Source: CAG-390 sp045543615 (GTDB lineage Bacteria > Bacillota > Clostridia > Oscillospirales > CAG-272). From it: 22,227 bases of DNA. This document shows positions 1-6,997 of the stretch, in pieces. The notes under the pieces are model-generated. The model ran no database searches and was not told the origin of the DNA. It saw nothing but the letters and a program-made list of their open reading frames with translations. Positions within the stretch are counted from its first letter, which is position 1; every line of letters begins with the position of its first letter. The position numbers and the translations under genes were made by a program. The stretch is taken from NCBI GenBank assembly GCA_045543615.1, contig JAZPXL010000016.1, forward strand, positions 1-22,227, given 5' to 3'.

Positions 1-241
1 CCGTTTGCGCAAGCTTTAAATATGTGTAGACTTTGATTTGAAAATATTTAGAGTTTTCTATCTTTAATTTGTGCAAAATCTTCAGTTGCGCACGCTCCTT
101 CCACCACTTCCGTGGTCCCCCTTCCTCTCGGAGGAAGGCTAACTTTAGGGCATCGCTTGGGGTGTTCTGTTTATCTGCAAGTGCTCAACATTATGTTTTT
201 ACCACAAGTGCAGGTGTTCCATATATTTCTTTTAAAAAATC

Positions 242-270
242 ACAAAGGCATTTCCCCGAAATGCCTTTGT
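242..270 (-). terminator. Second terminator hairpin behind the lipoprotein gene
   Basis: A 12-bp perfect stem, acaaaggcattt/aaatgcctttgt (242-253 with 259-270), encloses a 5-nt loop. On the minus strand it is followed by a run of six T, as expected of an intrinsic terminator. It lies behind the stronger hairpin at 303-344, so the two form a tandem terminator for minus-strand transcription. Confidence 0.7.
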
Positions 271-302
271 TTCCACAATTATTCATTATTCATTATTCAT
301 TA

Positions 303-344
303 AAAACAACAAAGCCGTTTCATCCGAAACGGCTTTGTTGTTTT
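303..344. terminator. Strong intrinsic terminator, 18-bp stem
   Basis: Arms aaaacaacaaagccgttt (303-320) and aaacggctttgttgtttt (327-344) pair over 18 bp around a 6-nt loop. The A-rich and T-rich arm ends give a U-tract on either strand, so it could act in both directions. Its position beyond the hairpin array means the array would be transcribed as part of the lipoprotein mRNA 3' untranslated region. Confidence 0.85.
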
Positions 345-349
345 CCGTT

Positions 350-562
350 TGTGCCGTCAGGCACATCTTCATTGATGCGTAGCATCACATCATTTGCACG
401 AAGTGCAACATCATTTGCGCCACAGGCGCAACATCATTGGGCGTAAGCCCACATCATTTGCACGAAGTGCAACATCATTTGCGCCACAGGCGCAACATCA
501 TTGGGCGTAAGCCCACATCATTTGCACCGAAGGTGCAACATCATTTGCGCCGCAAGGCGCAA
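350..562 (-). repeat. Ten-hairpin array with CATCAT linkers
   Basis: Ten short inverted repeats occur in a row: 350-365, 373-387, 394-408, 415-431, 438-451, 458-472, 479-495, 502-515, 522-538 and 545-562. From 388 onward they are separated by an invariant catcat linker. Three stem classes alternate: A (ttgcac/gtgcaa), B (ttgcgcc/ggcgcaa) and C (tgggc/gccca). The order A-B-C-A-B-C-A'-B' gives an exact 64-nt tandem repeat (394-457 equals 458-521) and a diverged third copy. In A' an extra C-G pair is added to the stem on both arms, so pairing is kept while sequence changes. The array begins 2 nt after the lipoprotein stop codon and ends just before the terminator at 303-344, so it should form a structured 3' UTR. 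Its function is unknown. Confidence 0.9.
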
Positions 563-564
563 CC

Positions 565-1638
565 TTATGCCTGGGGTGCTTCTGTAATGCCTGTGCGGAA
601 GCTTTCGGGATCAAGCTCTACGTTTGTAAAGCCCTCTACAAATACAACGTTTGTATATGTATTGCCGCCGCTCTTGCAGGTGTCAAGCTGATCTTCCCAC
701 TCGCCGTAGTTGTAGAATACTGCAACATACTTCTTTTCCTGCCAGAGAGTGTAGCTTGCGCCTGTGGTGTAGCCGAACATAAATCTGCAGTTCTCAACTA
801 CGCAGTTGCTGCATTCGGAAATGCTTACTGCATCGTAGCCAACGAAAGCTGCAATATTGTGGAAGCCCGAAGCCTCGAAATTCTTAACTGTGCACTTATT
901 GAATGAGCAAAGACCTGCATCACGGTTGCAACCGATGAACGCTGCAACACGGAAAGCAATATTATCCTTGTCTGTTACGTAATCATAAACGCCATCAATG
1001 CGACAATCGCTTACTGTGCAGTTATTGAAATCAACTATCGTACCGGAGTTCTGACCAATGATAATGCCGCACTCCTTGCCCTGTGTGCTCATTGTTACAT
1101 TACTGAAGTTGAGGTTGTTGATCTCAAGAACGCCACCGTATGTCTGACCGATGAAACCGAGGTTGTGGGATGAGCCGTTGTTCTTACCGATTGTGAAATT
1201 GCTAATAGTGTGACCCTTGCCATCAAAAACAGTTTCCATAAAGGATGCGCCACTCATAGGTGTCCACTCGATGCCGCCAAGGTCGATGTTTGCATCAAAG
1301 ATGATGGTGTAGCCTGCATAGTCCTCTGCATTAGCTGTTGCAACGTTGAGAGCGAGGAGATCCTCAGCTGTTGCGATGTGAAGTTCCTTTATCTCGGGAG
1401 CAGCAGTTGTCTCGTCATCGGGAGCCTTTGTTGCGTCGTCGGGAGCTTTAGTTGTCTCGTCATCATCGGGAGCGGCGGTTGTGTCATCAGCCGATGTTGT
1501 GCTGTCGTTGCCCTTTGTTGTGTCGTCTGCGCCTGCTGTTGTATCTGCAGGGGTTTCTGTGTTATCGCAAGCGATGAGGTTTGCGCCGATTGCAAAAACC
1601 ATCATTATTGCGAGAACGATAGAAATAATCTTTTTCAT
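565..1638 (-). CDS. Surface lipoprotein with beta-helix/GLUG-like repeats
   Basis: This 357-residue protein has a lipoprotein signal peptide: KK at residues 2-3, a hydrophobic stretch and the lipobox LIAC with the lipidated Cys at 24. It is followed by a low-complexity Thr/Asp/Ala/Pro linker (about 25-80) with repeated APDD and TTKAP units, a likely flexible stalk. The remainder has repeating motifs of the kind FDGKGHTISNFTI and GFIGQ, with recurring Asn/Cys/Val-rich strands. These resemble the GLUG or pectate-lyase-like beta-helix repeats of secreted Clostridia proteins. No catalytic residues can be assigned. The ATG start is supported by AAAGGTGA about 8 nt upstream and by a consensus promoter. 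It is probably a surface adhesin or binding protein, but the substrate is unknown. Confidence 0.8.
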   Translation of the reverse strand: MKKIISIVLAIMMVFAIGANLIACDNTETPADTTAGADDTTKGNDSTTSADDTTAAPDDDETTKAPDDATKAPDDETTAAPEIKELHIATAEDLLALNVATANAEDYAGYTIIFDANIDLGGIEWTPMSGASFMETVFDGKGHTISNFTIGKNNGSSHNLGFIGQTYGGVLEINNLNFSNVTMSTQGKECGIIIGQNSGTIVDFNNCTVSDCRIDGVYDYVTDKDNIAFRVAAFIGCNRDAGLCSFNKCTVKNFEASGFHNIAAFVGYDAVSISECSNCVVENCRFMFGYTTGASYTLWQEKKYVAVFYNYGEWEDQLDTCKSGGNTYTNVVFVEGFTNVELDPESFRTGITEAPQA

Positions 1639-1686
1639 AGTATTTCACCTTTCTTTTATGCTCGGAACAAGTCCGTCTTTGGAACT

Positions 1687-1715
1687 ATTATATCACACCC
1701 AAAAAACTTTGTCAA
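1687..1715 (-). promoter_or_regulatory. Sigma-A promoter for the lipoprotein gene
   Basis: Read on the minus strand, a perfect -35 TTGACA (1710-1715) and a perfect -10 TATAAT (1687-1692) are separated by 17 bp. Transcription should begin near 1680 and give a leader of about 40 nt before the ATG at 1638. I found no comparably good plus-strand promoter for ptsH in the rest of the 1639-1873 gap. Confidence 0.85.
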
Positions 1716-1873
1716 CAATAATACCGAATTTTCAAGAACTATAAAAGTTATATCACAGCTCCTCTCTTTTTCACCAACACAAGCTATCTTTTCTAAATCT
1801 TGTGCATTTTCAGAATAAAACGAAAAAATTGATTAATAATAAACTGTGACAAAACACGAAAGGATGGGGCAAT

Positions 1874-2146
1874 ATGAAAAGCTTCACATACAAACTTTGC
1901 AACAGCGGTGGCATTCACGCACGTCCTGCAGGCGCAATTGCGCTTACTGCCCGTGACTTTGAGTCCGACGTTGTTGTTGTATTGGGTAGTGAGGGGGAGC
2001 GAGTCGAGGCTGACGGAAAGCGACTTCTCTCTCTTATGACGCTTGGCGCAAGAGAGGGCGACGAGGTTACCTTTTTAATTAATGGACGGGACGAGGAAAG
2101 TGCGTGCGACGCACTTTTGCGTGTCTGCCGTGAAGCTCTTGGATAA
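1874..2146 (+). CDS. ptsH: Phosphocarrier protein HPr
   Basis: HPr is the small cytosolic phosphocarrier that receives phosphate from Enzyme I on a histidine and passes it to sugar-specific IIA domains. The 90-residue product has the active-site motif GGIHARPAG with His15 and Arg17, and normal family length. The second conserved region reads DGKRLLSLMTLG. Aligned on the closing (S/T)LG, Arg50 falls where Gram-positive HPr proteins have the regulatory Ser46, and the preceding loop is about two residues longer. Control by HPr kinase/phosphorylase at that site therefore looks impossible for this copy. The start is supported by AAGGATGG upstream. It is first in the ptsH-ptsI-IIA-IICB operon, and its 3' end overlaps the open frame of ptsI. 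Confidence 0.93.
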   Translation: MKSFTYKLCNSGGIHARPAGAIALTARDFESDVVVVLGSEGERVEADGKRLLSLMTLGAREGDEVTFLINGRDEESACDALLRVCREALG

Positions 2147-3818
2147 TTTTCTACCCAAAAAGGAGAGCCATTCCTCTCGCTCCTTTGCCGTAAGCGGAAC
2201 CGGCGTTGGTGACCTCTCAGCCACGGGTACTGTGCGCTTTTGGAAAAAGAAAGCCGCCCGTCCTGACTCTTCCCTCTATCGTGGAGAGGAGCGTGAGCGA
2301 GAAGAAATAAAGAAAGCTATCTCTAAAGCCAAAGAGGAGCTTGCGTCCCTTTCGGAACGCACTCTCGCACTTGCAGGCAGGGATGCCGCCGCCATCTTTG
2401 AGGTACACGGTATGCTTCTCAGCGATCCCGATTTTCTTGATGCTATTGACAAAGCCGTTTCCCGTGGGCTTAGTGCTGTCGATGCAGTAAGCAGCGCAAG
2501 TGACTCTGTCGCCTGTATTTTTGAGTCAATGGATGACGAATACCTCTCTGCCAGAGGTGCTGACATCCGTGACGTCGGTGGCAGGGTGGTGTCAATTCTC
2601 ACAGGAAGCGAGAGCACCTCTATGCCTCTTGACAGCCGTGGCACTATTCTTGTTGCAGAAGATCTGTCGCCCGGTGATACTGCAAAGCTCGATCCCTCCC
2701 GTGTGGTCGGCATTGTAACCTTTGGTGGCTCGGCACGCTCACACACAGCTATTCTTGCTCGTGCGCTTTCCATCCCCTGCATAGTTTGCACCGAGCGTTT
2801 TGGCGAGGAATATGACGGTGCATCAGCTCTCATTGACGCATCCGTGGGCAAGCTCTACATTGAGCCCACGGCAGAGAAAATTCTGTCGCACGCAGAAAGA
2901 CTGCGTGAACGACAGGCCGAGAGCCACCGTTTGCGCACTCTCCTATCCCTGCCTGCCGTCACGAAAAGTGGACGAAAAGTCTCCCTCTATGCCAACATAG
3001 GCTCTGTTGCCGATGCGCACTCTGCACACGCCGCAGGTGCTGAGGGTATCGGTCTTTTCCGAAGCGAGTTTCTCTTTCTCGGTCGCCCGGGGCTTCCAAG
3101 CGAAGAGGAGCAATTCTCTGCATACAAAAAGGTTGCCGAGATTATGCACGATGTCCCCGGCCCCGTTGTTATAAGGACGCTTGATATTGGTGCTGACAAA
3201 ACTCTGTCCTCGCTCTCAATGAAAAAAGAGGCAAACCCTGCGCTCGGTGTGCGTGGTTTGCGACTTTGCTTGCGTGAGCTTGAGCTTTTTCGTACTCAAT
3301 TGCGTGCAATTCTCCGTGCCTCAGCCTACGGACGAATTGCCCTTATGCTTCCGATGGTAGTTAACGCCGACGAGGTGCGCACAGCAAGGCATATTCTTGC
3401 AGAGGCTAAAAACGCTTTGCGATATGAAGAGATACCGTTTGACGAGAACATTTGTGTTGGAATTATGATCGAAACTCCTGCATCGGCTCTTATGGCAGAC
3501 CGTCTTGCTCCCGAATGCGATTTCTTCTCTGTCGGCACAAATGACCTCTGCCAATACACCTTTGCGGCAGACCGAGAGGAGCCGTCTCTCTCATATCTTT
3601 CGGAGGGCGAGGATGCGCTTGAGCCTGTGCTTCGGATGATACGCCTTGCGTCCGAGGGAATCCACAGGGCAGGTGGTGACCGTTTTCTCGGCATCTGTGG
3701 TGAGCTTGCCGCCGACGTCTCGCTTTGCGAGAAGTTTTTATCTCTCGGAGCTGACGAGCTGTCGGTGTCTCCACCGTATATTCCAAAGCTGAAGGATGCT
3801 ATTCGTGCTCTTGACTAA
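2139..3818 (+). CDS. ptsI: PTS Enzyme I (PEP-protein phosphotransferase)
   Basis: Enzyme I autophosphorylates from PEP and phosphorylates HPr. Diagnostic segments occur in order: GGSARSHTAILARAL with the phospho-His (codon 2742-2744), GIGLFRSEFLFLGR, IRTLDIGADK, NPALGVRGLRL, GIMIETPASAL, FFSVGTNDL and GICGELAAD. The catalytic core is therefore complete. The start is uncertain. A strong ribosome site AAAAAGGAG sits at about 2156-2164 and family length predicts a start near 2172-2181, but no ATG, GTG or TTG is in frame there. In-frame choices are TTG 2139 (used here; 559 aa), GTG 2130, GTG 2121, GTG 2100 and ATG 2082, all inside ptsH. Translational coupling to ptsH is likely. Confidence 0.93.
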   Translation: MDNFLPKKESHSSRSFAVSGTGVGDLSATGTVRFWKKKAARPDSSLYRGEEREREEIKKAISKAKEELASLSERTLALAGRDAAAIFEVHGMLLSDPDFLDAIDKAVSRGLSAVDAVSSASDSVACIFESMDDEYLSARGADIRDVGGRVVSILTGSESTSMPLDSRGTILVAEDLSPGDTAKLDPSRVVGIVTFGGSARSHTAILARALSIPCIVCTERFGEEYDGASALIDASVGKLYIEPTAEKILSHAERLRERQAESHRLRTLLSLPAVTKSGRKVSLYANIGSVADAHSAHAAGAEGIGLFRSEFLFLGRPGLPSEEEQFSAYKKVAEIMHDVPGPVVIRTLDIGADKTLSSLSMKKEANPALGVRGLRLCLRELELFRTQLRAILRASAYGRIALMLPMVVNADEVRTARHILAEAKNALRYEEIPFDENICVGIMIETPASALMADRLAPECDFFSVGTNDLCQYTFAADREEPSLSYLSEGEDALEPVLRMIRLASEGIHRAGGDRFLGICGELAADVSLCEKFLSLGADELSVSPPYIPKLKDAIRALD

Positions 3819-3840
3819 AAAAGCAAAGAAAGGAAAAACA

Positions 3841-4332
3841 ATGAAAACCAACGAAAAAACCGATTCTCTCCCCATTTTTGCCGTTTGCGACGGTGTGGTT
3901 GAGGATATATCGGGGATGGCTGACGAGGTCTTCTCTTCAAGGATGCTTGGGGATGGCTATGCAATAAAGCCACGCTCCTCGCTTTTCTTCGCTCCCGTAA
4001 GTGGCAAAATTATGAGCATCAGCGAATCCTCTCACGCCTTTACCTTTCATACGGAGGGTGGGTTTGATATTCTCGTTCACATCGGCATCGACACGGTGCG
4101 ACTCAAAAACGGTGAGATCACGCCCCTCGTATCAAGAGGCGAGGTAACTGAGGTTGGCTCTCCTATCGCAAGGGCTGATCTTGACGCCATTCGCTCACAA
4201 GCTCTTGACACCACCACGGCAGTTGTTGTGACCACCTCTCCCCATCCTTGTGACTACTCTCTCTTTCCGGGAGAGGCTCTCGGCGGGAAAGATATTGCGA
4301 TGGCCTGCAAGCAAAGGGGGGTAGGAGAATAA
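3841..4332 (+). CDS. PTS glucose-family IIA component
   Basis: This 163-residue protein is a stand-alone IIA domain of the glucose (Crr-like) class, a cytosolic carrier between HPr and IIB. Two conserved histidines, His65 and His80, are 15 residues apart, the same spacing as His75 and His90 of E. coli IIA-Glc. His80 lies in FDILVHIGIDTV, the phosphorylation-site motif. The start ATG was chosen for the AAAGAAAGGA site just upstream; an earlier in-frame ATG at 3796 lies inside ptsI. It begins 22 nt after ptsI, and its stop shares one base with the IICB start (TAATG). Its neighbour IICB lacks a IIA domain, so it is the obvious partner. Confidence 0.92.
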   Translation: MKTNEKTDSLPIFAVCDGVVEDISGMADEVFSSRMLGDGYAIKPRSSLFFAPVSGKIMSISESSHAFTFHTEGGFDILVHIGIDTVRLKNGEITPLVSRGEVTEVGSPIARADLDAIRSQALDTTTAVVVTTSPHPCDYSLFPGEALGGKDIAMACKQRGVGE

Positions 4333-5999
4333 TGGACGGCACAGCTAAATTACAGACAAAACGAAGAGACAGCCGACTTTTCGGCGTTCTTCAGCGAGTG
4401 GGGCGTGCATTTATGCTCCCCATCGCGCTTCTTCCCATAGCAGGTCTTCTGCTTGGTATAGGTGCGTCTCTGACAAATACAGCTATGATTGAAAGCTACG
4501 GCCTTGAAAATATTCTCGGTGACGGCACTATCTTAAATTCCATCCTCAAAGTTCTCTCGGCCGTTGGCTCTGTTATCTTCTCAAACCTGCCCATCATATT
4601 TGCGATGGGTGTTGCTCTCGGTATGGCAGAGAGCGAGAAGGGTACGGCAACGCTGTCTGCCGCCATAGCCTTCTTCGTGATGCACACGACAATTGGCACT
4701 CTTCTCGACATAACGGACAAAATTGAGTCGGGCACTCTCCACGAGGGAAGCGTGGCAAATGTTGTTGGCATTACCTCGCTTGAGATGGGCGTGTTCGGTG
4801 GAATTATTGTCGGACTTGGCGTTGCTGCGCTTCACAACAAGTTCTACAAGATAAAGCTACCGACAGCACTCTCTTTCTTCGGTGGAACAAGATTTATTCC
4901 CATCATCTCGACGGTCGTATACGTTGTGGTCGGTGTTGTGATGTTCTTCGTCTGGCCCTTTGTTCAGGATGCAATATTCTCTCTCGGCTCTCTTGTGCAG
5001 AGGTCGGGCTACGTCGGCACTCTCGTCTACGGCTTTATTGAGCGAATACTCATTCCCTTTGGTCTGCACCACGTCTTCTATTTGCCGTTCTGGCAGACGG
5101 GCGTTGGTGGTAGCGCAGTTATTGATGGAAATCTCATTATGGGTGCGCAGAACATTTTCTTTGCCGAGCTTGCCTCGTCATCGACCACAGCTTTCTCCGT
5201 TTCGGCAACGAGATTTATGTCGGGCAAGTTCCCGTTTATGATCTTCGGTCTGCCAGGTGCGGCACTTGCTATGTATACTACGGCAAGGAGCGAAAAAAAG
5301 CGTGTCGCAGGCGGTCTTCTCCTCTCCGCAAGCCTTACTGCGATGCTGACAGGCATCACAGAGCCTATCGAATTTACCTTTCTTTTCATCGCACCCGTCC
5401 TCTATTTCTTCCACTCACTGCTTGCAGGCGTGTCATATATGCTGATGCATATGCTTGAGGTCGGCGTTGGTATGACGTTTTCGGGCGGTGTCATCGACCT
5501 TTTGCTCTTTGGCGTGCTTCAGGGCAACGAAAAGACCGGTTGGGTATCTATAATACCCGTCGGTATTGCCTATTTCATCATATATTTCTTACTCTTCAGA
5601 TTTATGATAAAGCGATTTGATTATATGACGCCCGGACGTGAGGTTGACGGCGAGACGAAGCTTTACACGAGGGCTGACTACAACGCACAGAGGCGTGGCG
5701 AACAGCCTGAGATTGCCCGTGAGCCAAGCCTTTCGGATGCCGACGTGGGCAAGGAGGATACCTCCTCCGTCATAGTCCGTGGGCTTGGCGGTATTGACAA
5801 TATCCGTGACATTGATTGTTGCGCAACACGGCTGAGGGTGACGGTCTCGGACGGCTCGCTTGTGGTAGATGAGCTACTCAGGGCAAGTGGTGCAGCCGGC
5901 GTTATCCGTCACGGAAACGGAGTTCAAGTGGTCTACGGCCCGTCCGTCTCCGTTATCAAGAGCGAGCTTGACGAGTTTATTGAAGAGAAGCGCAGATAA
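4332..5999 (+). CDS. PTS glucose/maltose/GlcNAc-family IICB permease
   Basis: This 555-residue membrane permease transports and phosphorylates a sugar. The N-terminal IIC domain (about 15-440) is strongly hydrophobic and carries the family segments FGLHHVFYLPFWQ and GITEPIEFTFLFIAP, the second being the conserved sugar-site loop. A linker leads to the C-terminal IIB domain (about 480-550). There DIDCCATRLRV contains the phospho-cysteine, most likely Cys497 in CATRLR. There is no IIA domain; the preceding gene supplies it. The start ATG overlaps the IIA stop and follows GGAG. The sequence fits the glucose superfamily, but I cannot decide by eye between glucose, maltose and N-acetylglucosamine. 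It ends the operon ahead of a perfect palindromic terminator. Confidence 0.9.
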   Translation: MDGTAKLQTKRRDSRLFGVLQRVGRAFMLPIALLPIAGLLLGIGASLTNTAMIESYGLENILGDGTILNSILKVLSAVGSVIFSNLPIIFAMGVALGMAESEKGTATLSAAIAFFVMHTTIGTLLDITDKIESGTLHEGSVANVVGITSLEMGVFGGIIVGLGVAALHNKFYKIKLPTALSFFGGTRFIPIISTVVYVVVGVVMFFVWPFVQDAIFSLGSLVQRSGYVGTLVYGFIERILIPFGLHHVFYLPFWQTGVGGSAVIDGNLIMGAQNIFFAELASSSTTAFSVSATRFMSGKFPFMIFGLPGAALAMYTTARSEKKRVAGGLLLSASLTAMLTGITEPIEFTFLFIAPVLYFFHSLLAGVSYMLMHMLEVGVGMTFSGGVIDLLLFGVLQGNEKTGWVSIIPVGIAYFIIYFLLFRFMIKRFDYMTPGREVDGETKLYTRADYNAQRRGEQPEIAREPSLSDADVGKEDTSSVIVRGLGGIDNIRDIDCCATRLRVTVSDGSLVVDELLRASGAAGVIRHGNGVQVVYGPSVSVIKSELDEFIEEKRR

Positions 6000-6012
6000 T
6001 AAAATCTCAAAG

Positions 6013-6042
6013 GAAAAGCACACCGATATCGGTGTGCTTTTC
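6013..6042. terminator. Bidirectional terminator between PTS and arg operons
   Basis: This 30-nt perfect palindrome has arm gaaaagcacaccgat and GATATC at the centre. The A- and T-rich ends give a U-tract in both directions. It lies 13 nt after the IICB stop and 11 nt beyond the argF stop, so it can terminate both converging operons. Confidence 0.9.
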
Positions 6043-6053
6043 TATTGCTTGAT

Positions 6054-6956
6054 TTATGACATAAGCAGTACCATAACTGCCTTTTGTGCGTGAAGTCTGT
6101 TTTCAGCCTCGTTGAATATCTCCTCGGCGTGAGCTTCAAGTATATCGCCGTCAATTTCCTCGCCTCTGTGAGCAGGCAGACAATGCATCACGATTGCGTC
6201 ACTCTTTGCGTATCTCATTGTCTGTGCATTGACTGAGTAGCCTGCAAAGGCTCGGGCTCTCTTCTGGACCTCGCCCTCCTGGCCCATTGATGCCCACACG
6301 TCAGTATATACAGCGTCAGCACCACTCACTGCCGCCTCTATGCTCTCGGTGCAGAGGAACTCTCCGTTCGCCTCTGCCCACTTCATAACCTCTGCGTCGG
6401 GCTTATACGCTGCGGGGCAGGCAATAGAGACGCTCATTCCCGCAAGTATTCCACCGACTATGAGCGAGTTTGCCATATTGTTGCCGTCTCCGACAAATGC
6501 AAGCTTGCGTCCCTCAAAGCCACCCTTGTATTCTCTGATTGTCTGAAGGTCTGCAAGCACCTGGCAGGGATGGGCGTAGTCGGTAAGTCCGTTGATGATC
6601 GGAATTGAGCCGTATTTTGCCATATCCTCAACCTCGTTTTGATCAAATGTTCTTATCATTATTCCGTCAAGGTATCTTGAGAGCACTCTTATCGTGTCAG
6701 CAGTCTCCTCGCCTCTGCCTATCTGCAGATCGTTTGAGGACAGAAACAGTCCTGTTCCACCAAGCTCGTGAATTCCAACCTCAAAGGAAACTCTCGTTCT
6801 TGTCGAGGATTTACGGAATATCATTCCGAGTGTCTTGCCTGCAAGATATGGTGTCTTTATTCCTGCAGCTCTCTCTGCCTTGAGCTTGTCTGCAAGGTCG
6901 AGTATCTCGAAAAGCTCTTCTCTTGTAAGATCTCCCATTTTAAGCAAATGCTTCAT
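6054..6956 (-). CDS. argF: Ornithine carbamoyltransferase
   Basis: The enzyme joins carbamoyl phosphate and ornithine to make citrulline in the cytosol. The 300-residue product has all family signatures: the carbamoyl-phosphate loop SSTRTR (STRTR at 51-55), HPCQ (129-132), and HCLPAHRGEEI with the ornithine-site Cys (HCLP at 258-261). Length is normal for the biosynthetic enzyme. The ATG is preceded by AGAGGAC. It is the last gene of argCJBDF, 41 nt behind argD, with the terminator at 6013-6042 just beyond. The operon context argues for the anabolic rather than the arginine-deiminase-pathway enzyme. Confidence 0.96.
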   Translation of the reverse strand: MKHLLKMGDLTREELFEILDLADKLKAERAAGIKTPYLAGKTLGMIFRKSSTRTRVSFEVGIHELGGTGLFLSSNDLQIGRGEETADTIRVLSRYLDGIMIRTFDQNEVEDMAKYGSIPIINGLTDYAHPCQVLADLQTIREYKGGFEGRKLAFVGDGNNMANSLIVGGILAGMSVSIACPAAYKPDAEVMKWAEANGEFLCTESIEAAVSGADAVYTDVWASMGQEGEVQKRARAFAGYSVNAQTMRYAKSDAIVMHCLPAHRGEEIDGDILEAHAEEIFNEAENRLHAQKAVMVLLMS

Positions 6957-6997
6957 TTATTTGTCCTCTTTTCGTAAATTATTATCTTTTTTATTTT

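Larger units (their letters stand above)
1..349. other. Non-coding structured region
   Basis: No convincing gene is seen here; short open frames lack ribosome sites and have low-complexity products. The stretch holds two small hairpins: accac/gtggt at 103-107 and 112-116, and an 8-bp stem ccttcctc/gaggaagg at 120-127 and 131-138. It also contains an AT-rich tract of tandem ATTATTC-like units around 279-301 and two large terminator hairpins, which are listed separately. It looks like accumulated intergenic repeat material downstream of the minus-strand lipoprotein gene. Confidence 0.6.

Noticed and set aside
69..446. Possible small protein in the left non-coding region
   Set aside because: The frame runs through two terminator hairpins and the hairpin array, has no ribosome site and gives a low-complexity product.
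350..562. CRISPR-like array
   Set aside because: The recurring units are themselves short palindromes and the linkers are identical 6-mers; there are no unique spacers and no cas genes nearby.
2082..2146. Programmed frameshift producing an HPr-Enzyme I fusion
   Set aside because: The frames do overlap, but no recognisable slippery site or stimulator is visible before the ptsH stop, so it is kept only as one option for the odd ptsI start.
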